Positions 52,030 to 61,086 are shown, counted from the first letter of the stretch. The stretch is DNA of 64,000 nucleotides from Paenibacillus plantarum (GCF_013141695.1 NZ_WHNY01000066.1:1-64000); one strand, 5' to 3'. Translations and numbers: made by a program. Notes: a model not told the origin generated them from the sequence alone.

Positions 52030-53622
52030 CTAATAACCGTCCGTCCGCTGCCCAGCGTTCTCCGCCAATTCAGCCCCAGCCTTCGCAGCGGCTGATCCCA
52101 AGTGCTCTTGCTCAATCTTCGCTTGAGCGAGCCCCTCAGACACACGCCGTCCGTATTCCGGATCGGCCTGCTCGAAATAGCTGATCATGTTAGCCTGAAT
52201 AACCGGCTTACAGATCTTCAAAGCATCGACCAAATTCGCGATCAACTCATCGCGCTCCCAATCCTCGAACTTGCGGTACGTATCGCCCGCCTGCCCAAAA
52301 TCATTCGTGCGACTTATCTTCTCGCGAACTAGCCGATCATTATACATCGGCTGATGCTCTTTGCCCGAAGGCGCCGCTTCCTGCAACCCGCCGAGCGAGG
52401 AGGGCTCGTAGTTGACATGCGGGTTTTGGCCGGGAGCTTTGTCCACCATCAACGTCATCTGCCCATCCCGCTGGTTCGTGGCCACAGGCGACTTCGGCGC
52501 ATTAATCGGCAGCTGCAAATAATTCGTGCCCACGCGATACCGCTGGGTATCCGAGTAGGAGAACGTCCGCCCCTGAAGCAGCTTATCGTCCGAGAAATCG
52601 AGGCCATCGACGAGTACCCCCGTCCCGAAAGCAGCCTGCTCGACCTCCGCAAAATAATTGTCCGGATTGCGATCCAGCACCATTTTGCCCACCTTACGGA
52701 AAGGAATCTTCTCATGATCCCACAGCTTCGTCGGATCCAACGGATCGAAATCGAGCTCTGGGTGCTCGTCGTCGCTGAGAATCTGCACACACAGCTCCCA
52801 CTCTGGGTAGTCACCCTTCGCAATGGCTTCGTATAAATCCTGCGTGGCATGGCTAATATTTTTACCTTGGATCGCCTCGGCCTCGGATTGTCTCAGATTC
52901 TTCATCCCTTGCTTCAGCGGCTCCCAGTGGTATTTCACGAGCACCGCATCGCCGTTCTGGTTCACCCACTTGTACGTGTTGACGCCTGACCCCTGCATTT
53001 GCCGATAGTTGGCCGGAATGCCCCATGGCGAGAAGAGGAAGGTGATCATGTGCGTCGCTTCCGGCGAATTCGAGACGAAGTCGAACATTTTCTCCGGGTT
53101 CTGCAGGTTGGTGACTGGGTCCGGCTTGAACGCGTGCACCATATCAGGGAATTTCAATGGATCGCGGATGAAAAAGATTTTCAAATTATTGCCGACTAAG
53201 TCCCAATTGCCATCCTCGGTATAAAATTTCGTCGCGAAGCCGCGCGGATCCCGCAATGTTTCTGGCGAGTAAGTGCCGTGTATCACGGTCGAAAACCGAA
53301 CAAAAACAGGGGTACGCTTCCCCTTCTCCTGAAAAAGCTTCGCCCTTGTATACGCAGAGACCGGCTCGTCGCCGACCGTTCCATACGACTCGAAATACCC
53401 GTGAGCCCCCGCGCCGCGTGCATGCACCACACGCTCTGGAGTTCGCTCCCGATCAAAATGGGAAATCTTCTCGATGTAATGGTAATTTTCGAGCGTCGAA
53501 GGCCCGCGATTGCCAATTGTGCGGATGTTCTGGTTATCCGAAATCGGATGGCCTTGGCGGTTCGTTAAGGTCATATTGGTTGGATTTGTTTGTTCGTTAT
53601 TGCCCGATTGTTCATTGTTCAT
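52030..53622 (-). CDS. katA: Monofunctional haem catalase
   Basis: About 530 residues, small-subunit (clade 3) size. Motifs: active-site His in ERVVHARGAGAHGYFE, Asn in DGNWDLVGNN, FFIRDPLKFPD, distal-side SPWGIPANYRQMQG, and proximal haem-ligand Tyr in TFSYSDTQRYRVG. It converts hydrogen peroxide to water and oxygen in the cytosol. ATG 53622 gives the family-like N-terminus; ATG 53643 is an in-frame alternative. Monocistronic. No convincing PerR box was found upstream. The name katA reflects general similarity to Bacillus vegetative catalase. Confidence 0.93.
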   Translation of the reverse strand: MNNEQSGNNEQTNPTNMTLTNRQGHPISDNQNIRTIGNRGPSTLENYHYIEKISHFDRERTPERVVHARGAGAHGYFESYGTVGDEPVSAYTRAKLFQEKGKRTPVFVRFSTVIHGTYSPETLRDPRGFATKFYTEDGNWDLVGNNLKIFFIRDPLKFPDMVHAFKPDPVTNLQNPEKMFDFVSNSPEATHMITFLFSPWGIPANYRQMQGSGVNTYKWVNQNGDAVLVKYHWEPLKQGMKNLRQSEAEAIQGKNISHATQDLYEAIAKGDYPEWELCVQILSDDEHPELDFDPLDPTKLWDHEKIPFRKVGKMVLDRNPDNYFAEVEQAAFGTGVLVDGLDFSDDKLLQGRTFSYSDTQRYRVGTNYLQLPINAPKSPVATNQRDGQMTLMVDKAPGQNPHVNYEPSSLGGLQEAAPSGKEHQPMYNDRLVREKISRTNDFGQAGDTYRKFEDWERDELIANLVDALKICKPVIQANMISYFEQADPEYGRRVSEGLAQAKIEQEHLGSAAAKAGAELAENAGQRTDGY

Positions 53623-53709
53623 CTGTTTGGTGCATCCTCTCATCCTTAGTTAAAAGTAACTTTTACTAAGTTAAGGGAAATTATTCCTAAATATAAGTTA
53701 TAAGTTGAG

Positions 53710-54285
53710 CTAACAAAGTAAAGCAAGCATAACTACATCAAGCAATTTTTTAGTTACCTCGTGCATCATATATTGCCGTAAGATGCCTTCCTCTTGGAAG
53801 CCAAGGTTTTTCAGTAGTTTTAGTGAAGCTATATTCTCAGGATATACTTCGGCTTGTATTCTGCGGATCTCGACGTGTTTTCGTGTAAAATCGAGAACTG
53901 CTTCCAATGCTTCGGTCATGATGCCTTTGTTCCAATACTCCGCTTGCAGCTCATAACCTATGGATACTGGGAAAAGGGGGTTATCCTCAAAACTACCTCG
54001 CGTTGGCATCACTAGAATTGTTCCTACAATTTTTGAACGTGTGGTTGTGCCTAAAGAAACACCCCAGGGTAATAGTCTTCTCGCGACAAATGCTTGATTC
54101 CAAGATGCTATAAGACTTGAAGCTTCCTCAACGGAAGAGGGACCCTGCCAATCCAGATGCTTGGATATCAGAGGGTTTGTATAATAACGGTATATATTTT
54201 CCGCATCGGAAGCCTCCATTTGCCTCAATTGAAGTCGTTTGGTATGCAGGGAGGGAAAGGAAGTAAATAATTCTGTGATGGACAT
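53710..54285 (-). CDS. GNAT-family N-acetyltransferase (RimJ/RimL type)
   Basis: 191 residues: LHTKRLQLRQMEASDAENIYRYY at the start, central strands with IGYELQAEYWNKGIMTEALEAVLDF (acetyl-CoA loop) and ENIASLKLLKNLGFQEEGILRQY. Similar to enzymes that acetylate ribosomal protein N-termini or small amines; substrate unknown. Monocistronic. Confidence 0.9.
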   Translation of the reverse strand: MSITELFTSFPSLHTKRLQLRQMEASDAENIYRYYTNPLISKHLDWQGPSSVEEASSLIASWNQAFVARRLLPWGVSLGTTTRSKIVGTILVMPTRGSFEDNPLFPVSIGYELQAEYWNKGIMTEALEAVLDFTRKHVEIRRIQAEVYPENIASLKLLKNLGFQEEGILRQYMMHEVTKKLLDVVMLALLC

Positions 54286-54374
54286 CGGTCACGTACCTTC
54301 TTTTAAGGATAGTTTTACCGAAACTTTACACCTAGGGGGTTAAAGTAGGCTTAAAAATACATAAATTTTAAGAA

Positions 54375-54412
54375 AAGCCCTCACCCTCTTTCCGAAGAAA
54401 GGGGGCAGGGCT
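54375..54412 (-). terminator. Terminator of the reductase/efflux operon
   Basis: Long stem AAGCCCTcACCCTCTTTC / GAAAGgGGGcAGGGCTT with loop CGA, followed on the minus strand by TTTTCTTAAAATTT. Confidence 0.8.
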
Positions 54413-54430
54413 TCATCAACCATACACGGA

Positions 54431-55288
54431 TTAAAAATCAAAATTGTCCGGATCTGGACCAACACGTATATTCTGATTCATCCCATTAATAGCGTTCATA
54501 TCCTCGTTCGTTAACGCGAAATCGAAGATGGATCCATTTTCAAGAATTCGATGCGCTTTGGTTGATTTCGGAATCGTCACGATGCCGCGTTGGAAATCCC
54601 AACGTAGAATGACTTGCGCGATGGATTTACCATATTTAGCTGCGATCTCGCTGAGCACGGGATTCTCCAAAAGCTGACCCTGCATGAGCGGTGACCAAGC
54701 TTCCAACTGGATGCCATGTTTTTTGCAGAAATCATGCAAGTCTGTCTGAGCGAGGAGGGGATGAAGCTCCACTTGATTGACCATTGGTTTAATTGACCCG
54801 GTTCCCATTACATCTTCCAAATGATGAATTTGGAAGTTACTCACGCCAATTGCTTTAACGCGCCCTTCTTTATAGAGCGTCTCTAGCGCGCGCCACGCCT
54901 CTACGTATTTGCCTTGGACAGGCCAGTGAATGAGGTACAGGTCAAGATACTCCAAGCCCAGCTTCTCCAAGCTCGCTTCATAGGCAGCAATCGTGGACTC
55001 ATAGCCGAGATCGGCATTCCATACTTTAGAGGTTACGAAAAGTTGATCTCTTGTTAGACCATGCTCTCCCATGCCTTCACGAATCCCCTGTCCCACGCTG
55101 GCTTCATTGCCATAGATGGCCGCGGTATCGATGCTGCGGTAGCCAACTTGCATAGCGGATTTTACAGCCTGAACGACCTCGGGTCCGTCTTCAACTTTGA
55201 AGACGCCAAGCCCGAGCCAAGGCATTTTTACATCATTGTGCAGTGTGATTGTGGATTGAAGGTTTGCATGATTCGTTGTGGTTGTCAT
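54431..55288 (-). CDS. Aldo/keto reductase
   Basis: 285 residues with the (alpha/beta)8 tetrad: Asp and Tyr in YRSIDTAAIYGNE, Lys in FVTSKVWNADLG, His in YLIHWPVQG; NADPH-binding IPKSTKAHRI near the end. Belongs to the 2,5-diketo-gluconate / methylglyoxal reductase group, likely reducing reactive aldehydes. Overlaps the efflux-pump gene by 4 bp (ATGA), so both are one operon, probably under HxlR control. Confidence 0.92.
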   Translation of the reverse strand: MTTTTNHANLQSTITLHNDVKMPWLGLGVFKVEDGPEVVQAVKSAMQVGYRSIDTAAIYGNEASVGQGIREGMGEHGLTRDQLFVTSKVWNADLGYESTIAAYEASLEKLGLEYLDLYLIHWPVQGKYVEAWRALETLYKEGRVKAIGVSNFQIHHLEDVMGTGSIKPMVNQVELHPLLAQTDLHDFCKKHGIQLEAWSPLMQGQLLENPVLSEIAAKYGKSIAQVILRWDFQRGIVTIPKSTKAHRILENGSIFDFALTNEDMNAINGMNQNIRVGPDPDNFDF

Positions 55289-56508
55289 TGTGGTATTCCT
55301 CCTAAAATGGTTGGTTGTAATCGTTCCGGTTGATCAGATTTTTCAAGCTTGCGGCTCCAGAAGGTGAGTAGCACGGCACCGAAGACCATCACCCCGCCTA
55401 CCCAAGTGGTATGAATGAGCCCAATGGAATCTGTGATGATGCCACCAAGGAAGGCTCCCCCGGCAATACCAGCGTTGAAAGCTGCAATGTTGAAGGCAGA
55501 TGCGACATCTTTGGCCTCTGGGGCGAAACGCTCAGCGAGCTGAACGACATAAATTTGTAAGCCAGGTACATTCATGAATGCGAGTAATCCCATGAAAAAT
55601 ATGGTGATTAAACCAGCAGCTTTAAATGGCGCTGTAAACATAAAGACAAACAGCACGAGGGATTGTAAAAGAAACATGATGAGCAAGGCTTTGCTCGCAT
55701 TACGGTTCGCTGCGCGGCCTCCAATGATATTGCCAATCGCAATGGCAACCCCGTACAGGAGTAGGATTAACGCTACTGTATGTTCTGCAAATCCTGTAAT
55801 CTCATGTAATAACGGAGATAAATACGTGAACACCACGAACGTGCCGCCGTAACCTAAGGCTGTGATGGAAAAGGCGAGCAGCAGACGTCCATTCGTAACC
55901 AGCTTCAGCTGTGTGCCTAACCGTGTTCGTGTGCCTTTACGCAAATTGGAGGACACCAAGATCAAGTTCGCGATGAGCGCCACCACGCCTACCGCGACAA
56001 TGGCGAAGAACGCAGCGCGCCAGCCTAACTGCTGGCCGAGGTAAGTACCGATCGGCACACCGGTCACGGTGGCGACGGTAAGCCCCGAGAACATGAGCGC
56101 AATCGCGCTGGCTCTGCGGTTCTCGGGCACGAGATCAGCGGCGATCGTTGAGCCGATCGACATGAAGATGCCGTGCGCCAGAGAAGAGACGACGCGGGCG
56201 ATCAACAGCACGGCGATGCCACTTGCCGTGGCGGCCAATAGATTGCCCGCGATGAACACGAGCATGATCCAGAGCAGCAGCGTTTTGCGCGAGACGGTTG
56301 AGGTTAGTGAAGTTAAGATGGGGGCTCCAAGAGTAACCCCTAATGCATATAAAGTAACGGTTAACCCTGCACCTGTAATGGATATATGAAGGTCTTCAGC
56401 AATGAGCGGAAGCAGTCCGACACTGATAAACTCGGTTGTGCCAATGGCGAAGGCGCTAACCGCGAGGGCTAGCAGCGCTAGTGTATTTCCTTTGGTTTCT
56501 TGTTTCAT
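55285..56508 (-). CDS. MFS efflux transporter, DHA1/AraJ-like
   Basis: 407 residues, 12 hydrophobic helices; AFAIGTTEFISVGLLPLIAEDL, LARVVSSLAHGIFMSIGSTIA, GVPIGTYLGQQLGWRAAFFA and PENRRASA mark the sugar-efflux/chloramphenicol-resistance DHA1 group. ATG 56508 fits GGGGTG better than GTG 56517. Divergent from the hxlR-type gene; exports a toxic small molecule or sugar. Confidence 0.9.
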   Translation of the reverse strand: MKQETKGNTLALLALAVSAFAIGTTEFISVGLLPLIAEDLHISITGAGLTVTLYALGVTLGAPILTSLTSTVSRKTLLLWIMLVFIAGNLLAATASGIAVLLIARVVSSLAHGIFMSIGSTIAADLVPENRRASAIALMFSGLTVATVTGVPIGTYLGQQLGWRAAFFAIVAVGVVALIANLILVSSNLRKGTRTRLGTQLKLVTNGRLLLAFSITALGYGGTFVVFTYLSPLLHEITGFAEHTVALILLLYGVAIAIGNIIGGRAANRNASKALLIMFLLQSLVLFVFMFTAPFKAAGLITIFFMGLLAFMNVPGLQIYVVQLAERFAPEAKDVASAFNIAAFNAGIAGGAFLGGIITDSIGLIHTTWVGGVMVFGAVLLTFWSRKLEKSDQPERLQPTILGGIPQ

Positions 56509-56529
56509 AGCAATCACCCCAAACTTGTT

Positions 56530-56605
56530 TGTACCGGCCGGTAAGTGCTATTATCAGACATAATAGTCGGATTGACCAGTACGTACTTTCTAGTACGGTA
56601 GGTAC
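56530..56605. promoter_or_regulatory. HxlR operator region with several GTAC palindromes
   Basis: TACCGGCCGGTA (56531-56542), AGTACGTACT (56577-56586) and a looser CTAGTACGGTAGGTACTT (56589-56606) lie in the 137-bp divergent region. Repeated AGTAC/GTACT elements are what HxlR-type repressors bind. Confidence 0.6.
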
Positions 56606-56645
56606 TTTTCAGTGCCTATAGCATGGGATGGAGGGAAATCATCAG

Positions 56646-57062
56646 ATGGCTAAAAAGCTGTACAACATCTCGGTAGAAGCCACGCTGGAAGTGATCGGTG
56701 GGAAGTGGAAATGCGTCATTCTCTGCCATTTGACTTATGGTAAACGGAGAACGAGTGACCTCAGGCGATTGATGCCTAGAATTACACAGAAAATGCTGAC
56801 ACAACAGCTTAGAGAGCTCGAAGACGATGGGATCGTGGATCGGATCGTGTACAACCAAGTGCCGCCTAAAGTGGAGTATGCGCTCAGCGAGTATGGGGCA
56901 AGCCTTAAACCGATCTTGGATTCGCTCTGCATGTGGGGAGAAACGCATATCATCAAAGAATATGGAGATAAATTCATTGTTCTTGAGGAAAATGTACTGA
57001 ATAAACGGGACGAAGAAGCCCTAATTGACGAACTTATGGAGAAAGAGGTAGAAATGACATGA
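56646..57062 (+). CDS. HxlR-family transcriptional regulator
   Basis: 138 residues: winged helix with LEVIGGKWKCVILCHLTYGK, RTSDLRRLMPRITQKMLTQQ, LRELEDDGIVDRIVYNQVPP and VEYALSEYG; the conserved Cys in KWKCVIL may act in redox/aldehyde sensing as in YodB/HxlR proteins. ATG 56646 is 10 bp after GGAGGG; ATG 56628 lies before that site. Controls itself and the divergent MFS/aldo-keto reductase operon. Confidence 0.92.
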   Translation: MAKKLYNISVEATLEVIGGKWKCVILCHLTYGKRRTSDLRRLMPRITQKMLTQQLRELEDDGIVDRIVYNQVPPKVEYALSEYGASLKPILDSLCMWGETHIIKEYGDKFIVLEENVLNKRDEEALIDELMEKEVEMT

Positions 57063-57427
57063 ATACATCAATCAATCAGAAGGGCGATTCACAAGTAGCC
57101 ATCGTGGAGAGCACGGACATTCTCATCAGCAACGAGCAAGATGCGCTAGATTTAATGGCATCCGTCCGATACCTGACAGGTTGCGATAAGTTTATTATTA
57201 ATCAGTGGAATTTAACCGAGGATTTCTTTGAGCTCAAAACAAAACTCGCAGGCGATGTTCTCCAGAAATACACGAACTATCAGATGAAAATGGCCGTCAT
57301 CGGCGATTTCGATCAATACGACAGCAAAAGCCTCCGCGATTTCATCTACGAATGCAATCATGGCAAGCACTTCTTCTTCGTCGCGGACGAGCAGACTGCT
57401 TTGGATGCTTTGCATGGCGTGAAGTAG
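57059..57427 (+). CDS. DUF4180-domain protein
   Basis: 122 residues: ESTDILISNEQDALDLMASVRY, KFIINQWNLTEDFFELKTKLAGDVLQKYTNY and KMAVIGDFDQYDSKSLRDFIYECN are characteristic of DUF4180. Function unknown. Its ATG overlaps the hxlR-type stop by 4 bp. DUF4180 genes are often linked to HxlR regulators, so a shared stress role is likely. Confidence 0.88.
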   Translation: MNTSINQKGDSQVAIVESTDILISNEQDALDLMASVRYLTGCDKFIINQWNLTEDFFELKTKLAGDVLQKYTNYQMKMAVIGDFDQYDSKSLRDFIYECNHGKHFFFVADEQTALDALHGVK

Positions 57428-57513
57428 CAGCTTTGCTGACACCAACACTTGATCGTACCACGTAACACCAACAAATTTAGCTACTCAAGTAACTGGATCG
57501 CGTGCATACTCAA

Positions 57514-57615
57514 CCAGCACCAGCACCAGCACCAGCACCAGCACCAGCACCAGCACCAGCACCAGCACCAGCACCAGCACCAGCACCAGCACCAGCACCA
57601 GCACCAGCATCAGCA
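57514..57615. repeat. Hexanucleotide microsatellite (CCAGCA)16
   Basis: Sixteen perfect CCAGCA copies (57514-57609) and one imperfect TCAGCA (57610-57615) in the gap after the DUF4180 gene. All reading frames through it are repetitive (Gln-His, Pro-Ala, or Ser-Thr type) without a credible gene. Confidence 0.95.
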
Positions 57616-57669
57616 CCGAATCTCAACGTCCCTACCCCCAGCGTAACCTCCACGGCCCCGCGGCGACAA

Positions 57670-57856
57670 CTAACTGGAAAAACTACAGCTAATTTCGCCA
57701 ATTTTTCGCCGAAACACGATTTAACTAGAAAATATGTAGCTATTTTGGCGCCTTCAAGCTGGACGAGAGCAAAATGCTGAAATTAGCTGTAGGAAATCCA
57801 GTTAATCGTATTTTCATTGCTAAATCTGCTGATTTAGCTGTACTTTTTCCATCTAA
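57670..57856. repeat. Four-dyad intergenic element, family 1, copy D (51-62-51)
   Basis: 23-bp sites start at 57670, 57721, 57783 and 57834 (CTAACTG...CAGCTAA, TTAACTA...TAGCTAT, TTAGCTG...CAGTTAA, TTAGCTG...CATCTAA). Sites 1-2 read TGGAAAA towards TACAG, sites 3-4 the reverse, so the whole element is a dyad. Lies between convergent genes. Confidence 0.85.
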
Positions 57857-57988
57857 TCCCTGCTGCGGCGCGCGCAAAAGTGTGGGCGATTAGTTAGTGG
57901 CGGTGCGATGTGCTTCTGCACCATGCTACCGTGATGCCCCAACCAATCAACCAACAAAAAAGCAGCGCAGGATACCCCGCGCCACCTT

Positions 57989-58315
57989 TTATTTCCCGAA
58001 CTGGCCGGGCCGCACTTTCTTCACATCAAACATGCTTACATTCGAGGAAATGACGTATTCAGGACGTTCCTGCCCTTTACTATTGCGGTGACCTGCCAGA
58101 TGCTCGGGGCTTTTCTCCCAGTTTTTCCACGCTTGCTCGGACTCCCAACGAATGAAAACGACGACTTCTTCCGCCTCTTTGCTCCGTTTGTTGACCATAA
58201 CGGTCACATCGATAAGTCCTTCCATGCCGTCCAATGGCCCTTCCTTGCTAAATCGCTCCACGACTTTGTCGCTATTACCAGGTTGTACAATAATGGTCCT
58301 CTGTTGAATAAGCAC
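57989..58315 (-). CDS. Haem-degrading monooxygenase, IsdG/HmoA family
   Basis: 108 residues, one ferredoxin-like ABM domain. VQPGNSDKVVERFSKEG, IDVTVMVNKRSKEAEEVVVFIRWESEQAWKNW and SPEHLAGHR match HmoA/IsdG; Trp and His of the catalytic triad are present (Trp in AWKNWEK, His in LAGHR) and an early Asn in PGN. It opens haem to release iron. A Fur box lies just upstream, which supports an iron role. Downstream neighbour of the HAD gene on the same strand. Confidence 0.85.
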   Translation of the reverse strand: MLIQQRTIIVQPGNSDKVVERFSKEGPLDGMEGLIDVTVMVNKRSKEAEEVVVFIRWESEQAWKNWEKSPEHLAGHRNSKGQERPEYVISSNVSMFDVKKVRPGQFGK

Positions 58316-58338
58316 GAAGTTCAGCTCCTCTTAAATGA

Positions 58339-58353
58339 TATATGAGTATGAGA
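58339..58353 (-). promoter_or_regulatory. Fur box of the IsdG-like gene
   Basis: TGAGAAT-C-ATTATCA, a 7-1-7 dyad with one mismatch to the Bacillus Fur consensus, 24 bp before the start codon. Confidence 0.85.
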
Positions 58354-58413
58354 ATCATTATCAATCAAAAAGAGGAAGCCGTCAACACGTGCTTGTTATG
58401 CCTACTAAATATT

Positions 58414-59082
58414 CTACCTCCCCTGGACCGCCTCCAGCAAAGCTTGCAGCGACAGTTCCGCCAAAGTCCCCACTGTACGCGGCTCCCCATCAAAAGACAG
58501 GAACTTCGTAACCGGGTTAGGCACCACGATGTAATGCATGCCTGCGGCCGCCGCAGCGCGTGCGCCGTTAGGTGAATCCTCAATCGCAATCGCTTCATTC
58601 GGCATTACGCCAAGATCCTTCAGCGCAAGCTCATACAACTCGGGATGTGGCTTCACCAAAGCGACATCTTCTGAGGTACGAATCGTCTCAAAATAATCAC
58701 CAATCCCCAGCTGCGCCAGATACGTATCGACCCAAGCTCGCTTGGAGCTGGAAGCTAATCCAATGCGCAGGCCTAATGCTTTGGCCGTCTCTAAGTAATC
58801 AAGAATGCCCGGGCGAATACCTTCATTCGCCATCTTCTCGGTATGTCGATCATGTATACCTTGCCGAAAAGATGCCCGATCCAACGAAATGTTCAGCTCC
58901 GTGATCAAATATTCATAAGGATCGAAGAGATGCGAGGACGTTCCAATGCACTTTCCGTACATGTCCAAAGTCAGCTCCACCTCATGCTCGAGATAAGCTT
59001 CCCTGAACGCCTCATACCAAGCTGTCTCCGTATCCAGAATCGTGCCGTCAAAATCTAAGATCAATGCTTTTATCGTAGTCAA
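58414..59082 (-). CDS. HAD-superfamily hydrolase, beta-phosphoglucomutase/phosphatase-like
   Basis: 222 residues: nucleophile motif LILDFDGTILDTE, motif II LASSSKRAWV, Lys in VALVKPHPELY and acidic motif IAIEDSPNGARAA; helical cap at about 18-85. Dephosphorylates small sugar phosphates; exact substrate unknown. TTG 59082, 8 bp after AGGAGG, is preferred over GTG 59106 because that site lies between them. Confidence 0.88.
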   Translation of the reverse strand: MTTIKALILDFDGTILDTETAWYEAFREAYLEHEVELTLDMYGKCIGTSSHLFDPYEYLITELNISLDRASFRQGIHDRHTEKMANEGIRPGILDYLETAKALGLRIGLASSSKRAWVDTYLAQLGIGDYFETIRTSEDVALVKPHPELYELALKDLGVMPNEAIAIEDSPNGARAAAAAGMHYIVVPNPVTKFLSFDGEPRTVGTLAELSLQALLEAVQGR

Positions 59083-59231
59083 ATTGCATTCCTCCTCATG
59101 AACCACAACAAATTCTAAATAAAATGGGGAAGGGTTTCTAAAAACTTTGTCGAAATCTAGAAGACTAGTCTGTATGACCTATATGACCTATGTGTACCAA
59201 TCCGCAATGCTGTACAATTCTGGAGGTGTTT

Positions 59232-61025
59232 TTGTTAATCATGTCACAAGCTAAATCTCAAGGCAAGCAAATATCTGTAAGGTTTTTTCGATCTCTTTCT
59301 TTCAAAATTTCAGCTTGGACAGCCGCCTGCTATATTGTACTTTGCGTGTTGCTTACCTTCGTTTCCTATCAACAGCATAGGCAGCAAATGTCAGATAACT
59401 TGGTCGCACTTGAAGAGATTTTCCACGCCCCCCTTATGCAGAAAGTAGATTACATTGAGAAATCCAAGGAAGAATTAAAGAAAAATAAAGAAGCTTATAA
59501 GTATGAACCTGCTGTTATGAACGTACAGGAGGATATGGACCGTGTCTCTCAAGGGGAGTTGGTCGAAAATGCCTACTTATTTTACCCAGAATGGACAACA
59601 TTGCAGGGAGAGCCAGCTCTTTTGAATTTGTTATCCAATGCGGAGCTATATGTCGATGAGAAGCCAACTGATCCTTATGCACCCGTTCCTGAGTTGTTAA
59701 CTGCGCTTAAGGAAGCAGAGAATACAGGTTTCGGTATTACGGGAGTCTACCAAGATTCATTAGGAACTTGGGTGAGTGCGGTGAGTACGATTCGAGATCA
59801 GAATGGCAAACTTGTTGCTTTTGTGGGATTAGATTTCAATTACGGCGTCCTACAGGCACAAATGAATAAATATACCGTCCAATCGCTATGGACAGGCTTA
59901 ATCGCCATTGTGATAGGAACCCTCTTTATCGTATTCATAGTACGACTGTATCTGCGTCAGATTACCCCATTAATGAAGTTGGCACAGTCAGCGGCAGCAG
60001 GAGATTTGTCGGATGCATCGCTGGTCAAAAGCAAAAACAGTGATGAATTGGGTGTTCTGGGCAATCATTTGAAAGACATGGTCGGAAACCTTCGCGGTCT
60101 CATCGTTCAGATTGCACAAGCAGCACAGCAGGTTTCGGCGGCATCGGAATCGCTGCAAACGGGTGCTCAGCAGACCAGCCAATCTACAGCGTCTGTCTCG
60201 GAGATGATGGGCCAGCTTGCTTCACATTCGGAGCAGCAGCGTCAAGGCACAGAGGAAAGCAGTCATGCCATGAATGAGATGGCTGTTGGCATTCAACGTG
60301 TAGCGGAATCAGCAGGCCATGCCACGGACATTTCAGGCCATGCGCGCGCTCATACGAGCGAAGGCAATGCACGGATGGGGCAGAGCATGCTGCAAATAAA
60401 CGAAGCACTGCGCTCCGTACAACAGGCGGTACAAGCGATTCAGAGTTTGAAGTCGATGTCCGAGGAAATCGGCGAAATCACAGTCCTCATCACGCATGTG
60501 ACGAGACAAACGAACTTGCTTGCACTGAATGCCTCTATTGAGGCAGTTAGAGCAGGTGAGCACGGCAAAGGCTTCGTAGTTGTTTCCACGGAAATCCGCA
60601 AGCTTGCAGATCAATCTCGACTGGCGACAGAACGTATTGCTGAGCTCGTTGAGCGTGTCCAACACGAGACAGGAGCCGCTGTTATCGCGATGGATCGTGG
60701 CCTTGGGGAAGTAGAGGCTATGCAGGCTGTCGCCCAACAAACGGACGGTACGTTCAAGGAGCTTTCTGGCACGGTGCAGGAGGTCGTTGATCAGATGACC
60801 GATGTATCTGCCGTTTCGGAGCAAATGTCAGCAAGTTCGGAGGAAGTACTGGCGGGAATCGTGGAAATAGCAGAGCTAACTCGCATGACAACGGAGCTTA
60901 CACAGGCTGTTGCGTCTGCAACGGAGCACCAACTAGCGACCATTTCGGAAGTTGCCAGGACGGCTAACGAATTGAATGGGATGTCGAATGAGCTGCAATT
61001 GGCCGTGGCTCGGTTTAAAGTGTAA
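59232..61025 (+). CDS. Methyl-accepting chemotaxis protein with extracellular sensor
   Basis: About 597 residues. Membrane segment near 25-45, extracellular Cache-like sensor (about 50-220; ENAYLFYPEW, GITGVYQDSLGTWVSAVS, FVGLDFNYG), second membrane segment near 230-250, HAMP, then the signalling coiled coil with TNLLALNASIEAVRAGEHG and GFVVVSTEIRKLADQ. TTG 59232 lies 6 bp after GGAGG; ATG 59241 is the other choice. Differs from the chemoreceptor at 7394-8863, which has no extracellular domain. Confidence 0.9.
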   Translation: MLIMSQAKSQGKQISVRFFRSLSFKISAWTAACYIVLCVLLTFVSYQQHRQQMSDNLVALEEIFHAPLMQKVDYIEKSKEELKKNKEAYKYEPAVMNVQEDMDRVSQGELVENAYLFYPEWTTLQGEPALLNLLSNAELYVDEKPTDPYAPVPELLTALKEAENTGFGITGVYQDSLGTWVSAVSTIRDQNGKLVAFVGLDFNYGVLQAQMNKYTVQSLWTGLIAIVIGTLFIVFIVRLYLRQITPLMKLAQSAAAGDLSDASLVKSKNSDELGVLGNHLKDMVGNLRGLIVQIAQAAQQVSAASESLQTGAQQTSQSTASVSEMMGQLASHSEQQRQGTEESSHAMNEMAVGIQRVAESAGHATDISGHARAHTSEGNARMGQSMLQINEALRSVQQAVQAIQSLKSMSEEIGEITVLITHVTRQTNLLALNASIEAVRAGEHGKGFVVVSTEIRKLADQSRLATERIAELVERVQHETGAAVIAMDRGLGEVEAMQAVAQQTDGTFKELSGTVQEVVDQMTDVSAVSEQMSASSEEVLAGIVEIAELTRMTTELTQAVASATEHQLATISEVARTANELNGMSNELQLAVARFKV

Positions 61026-61044
61026 GCTTCAAAACAGCTAAAAG

Positions 61045-61073
61045 AAATAGGATGCCTTCGGGCATCCTATTTT
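61045..61073 (+). terminator. Intrinsic terminator with UUCG loop
   Basis: AAATAGGATGCC / GGCATCCTATTT, loop TTCG, then T. Confidence 0.9.
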
Positions 61074-61086
61074 AGTACGAAAAGCC

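Noticed and set aside
53644..53709. PerR box before the catalase gene (TTATAACTTATAT)
   Set aside because: Only the left half fits TTATAAT-n-ATTATAA; too weak to claim.
57449..57780. Coding frames through the CCAGCA tract (Gln-His or Pro-Ala repeats)
   Set aside because: Pure consequence of the hexamer repeat; no ribosome site, no conserved flanks, and several frames are equally open.
9534..57856. The regularly spaced repeats as CRISPR arrays
   Set aside because: Only four sites per locus, each an imperfect dyad with drifting sequence, two different spacings (51 and 62) in fixed order, and no cas gene in the window.
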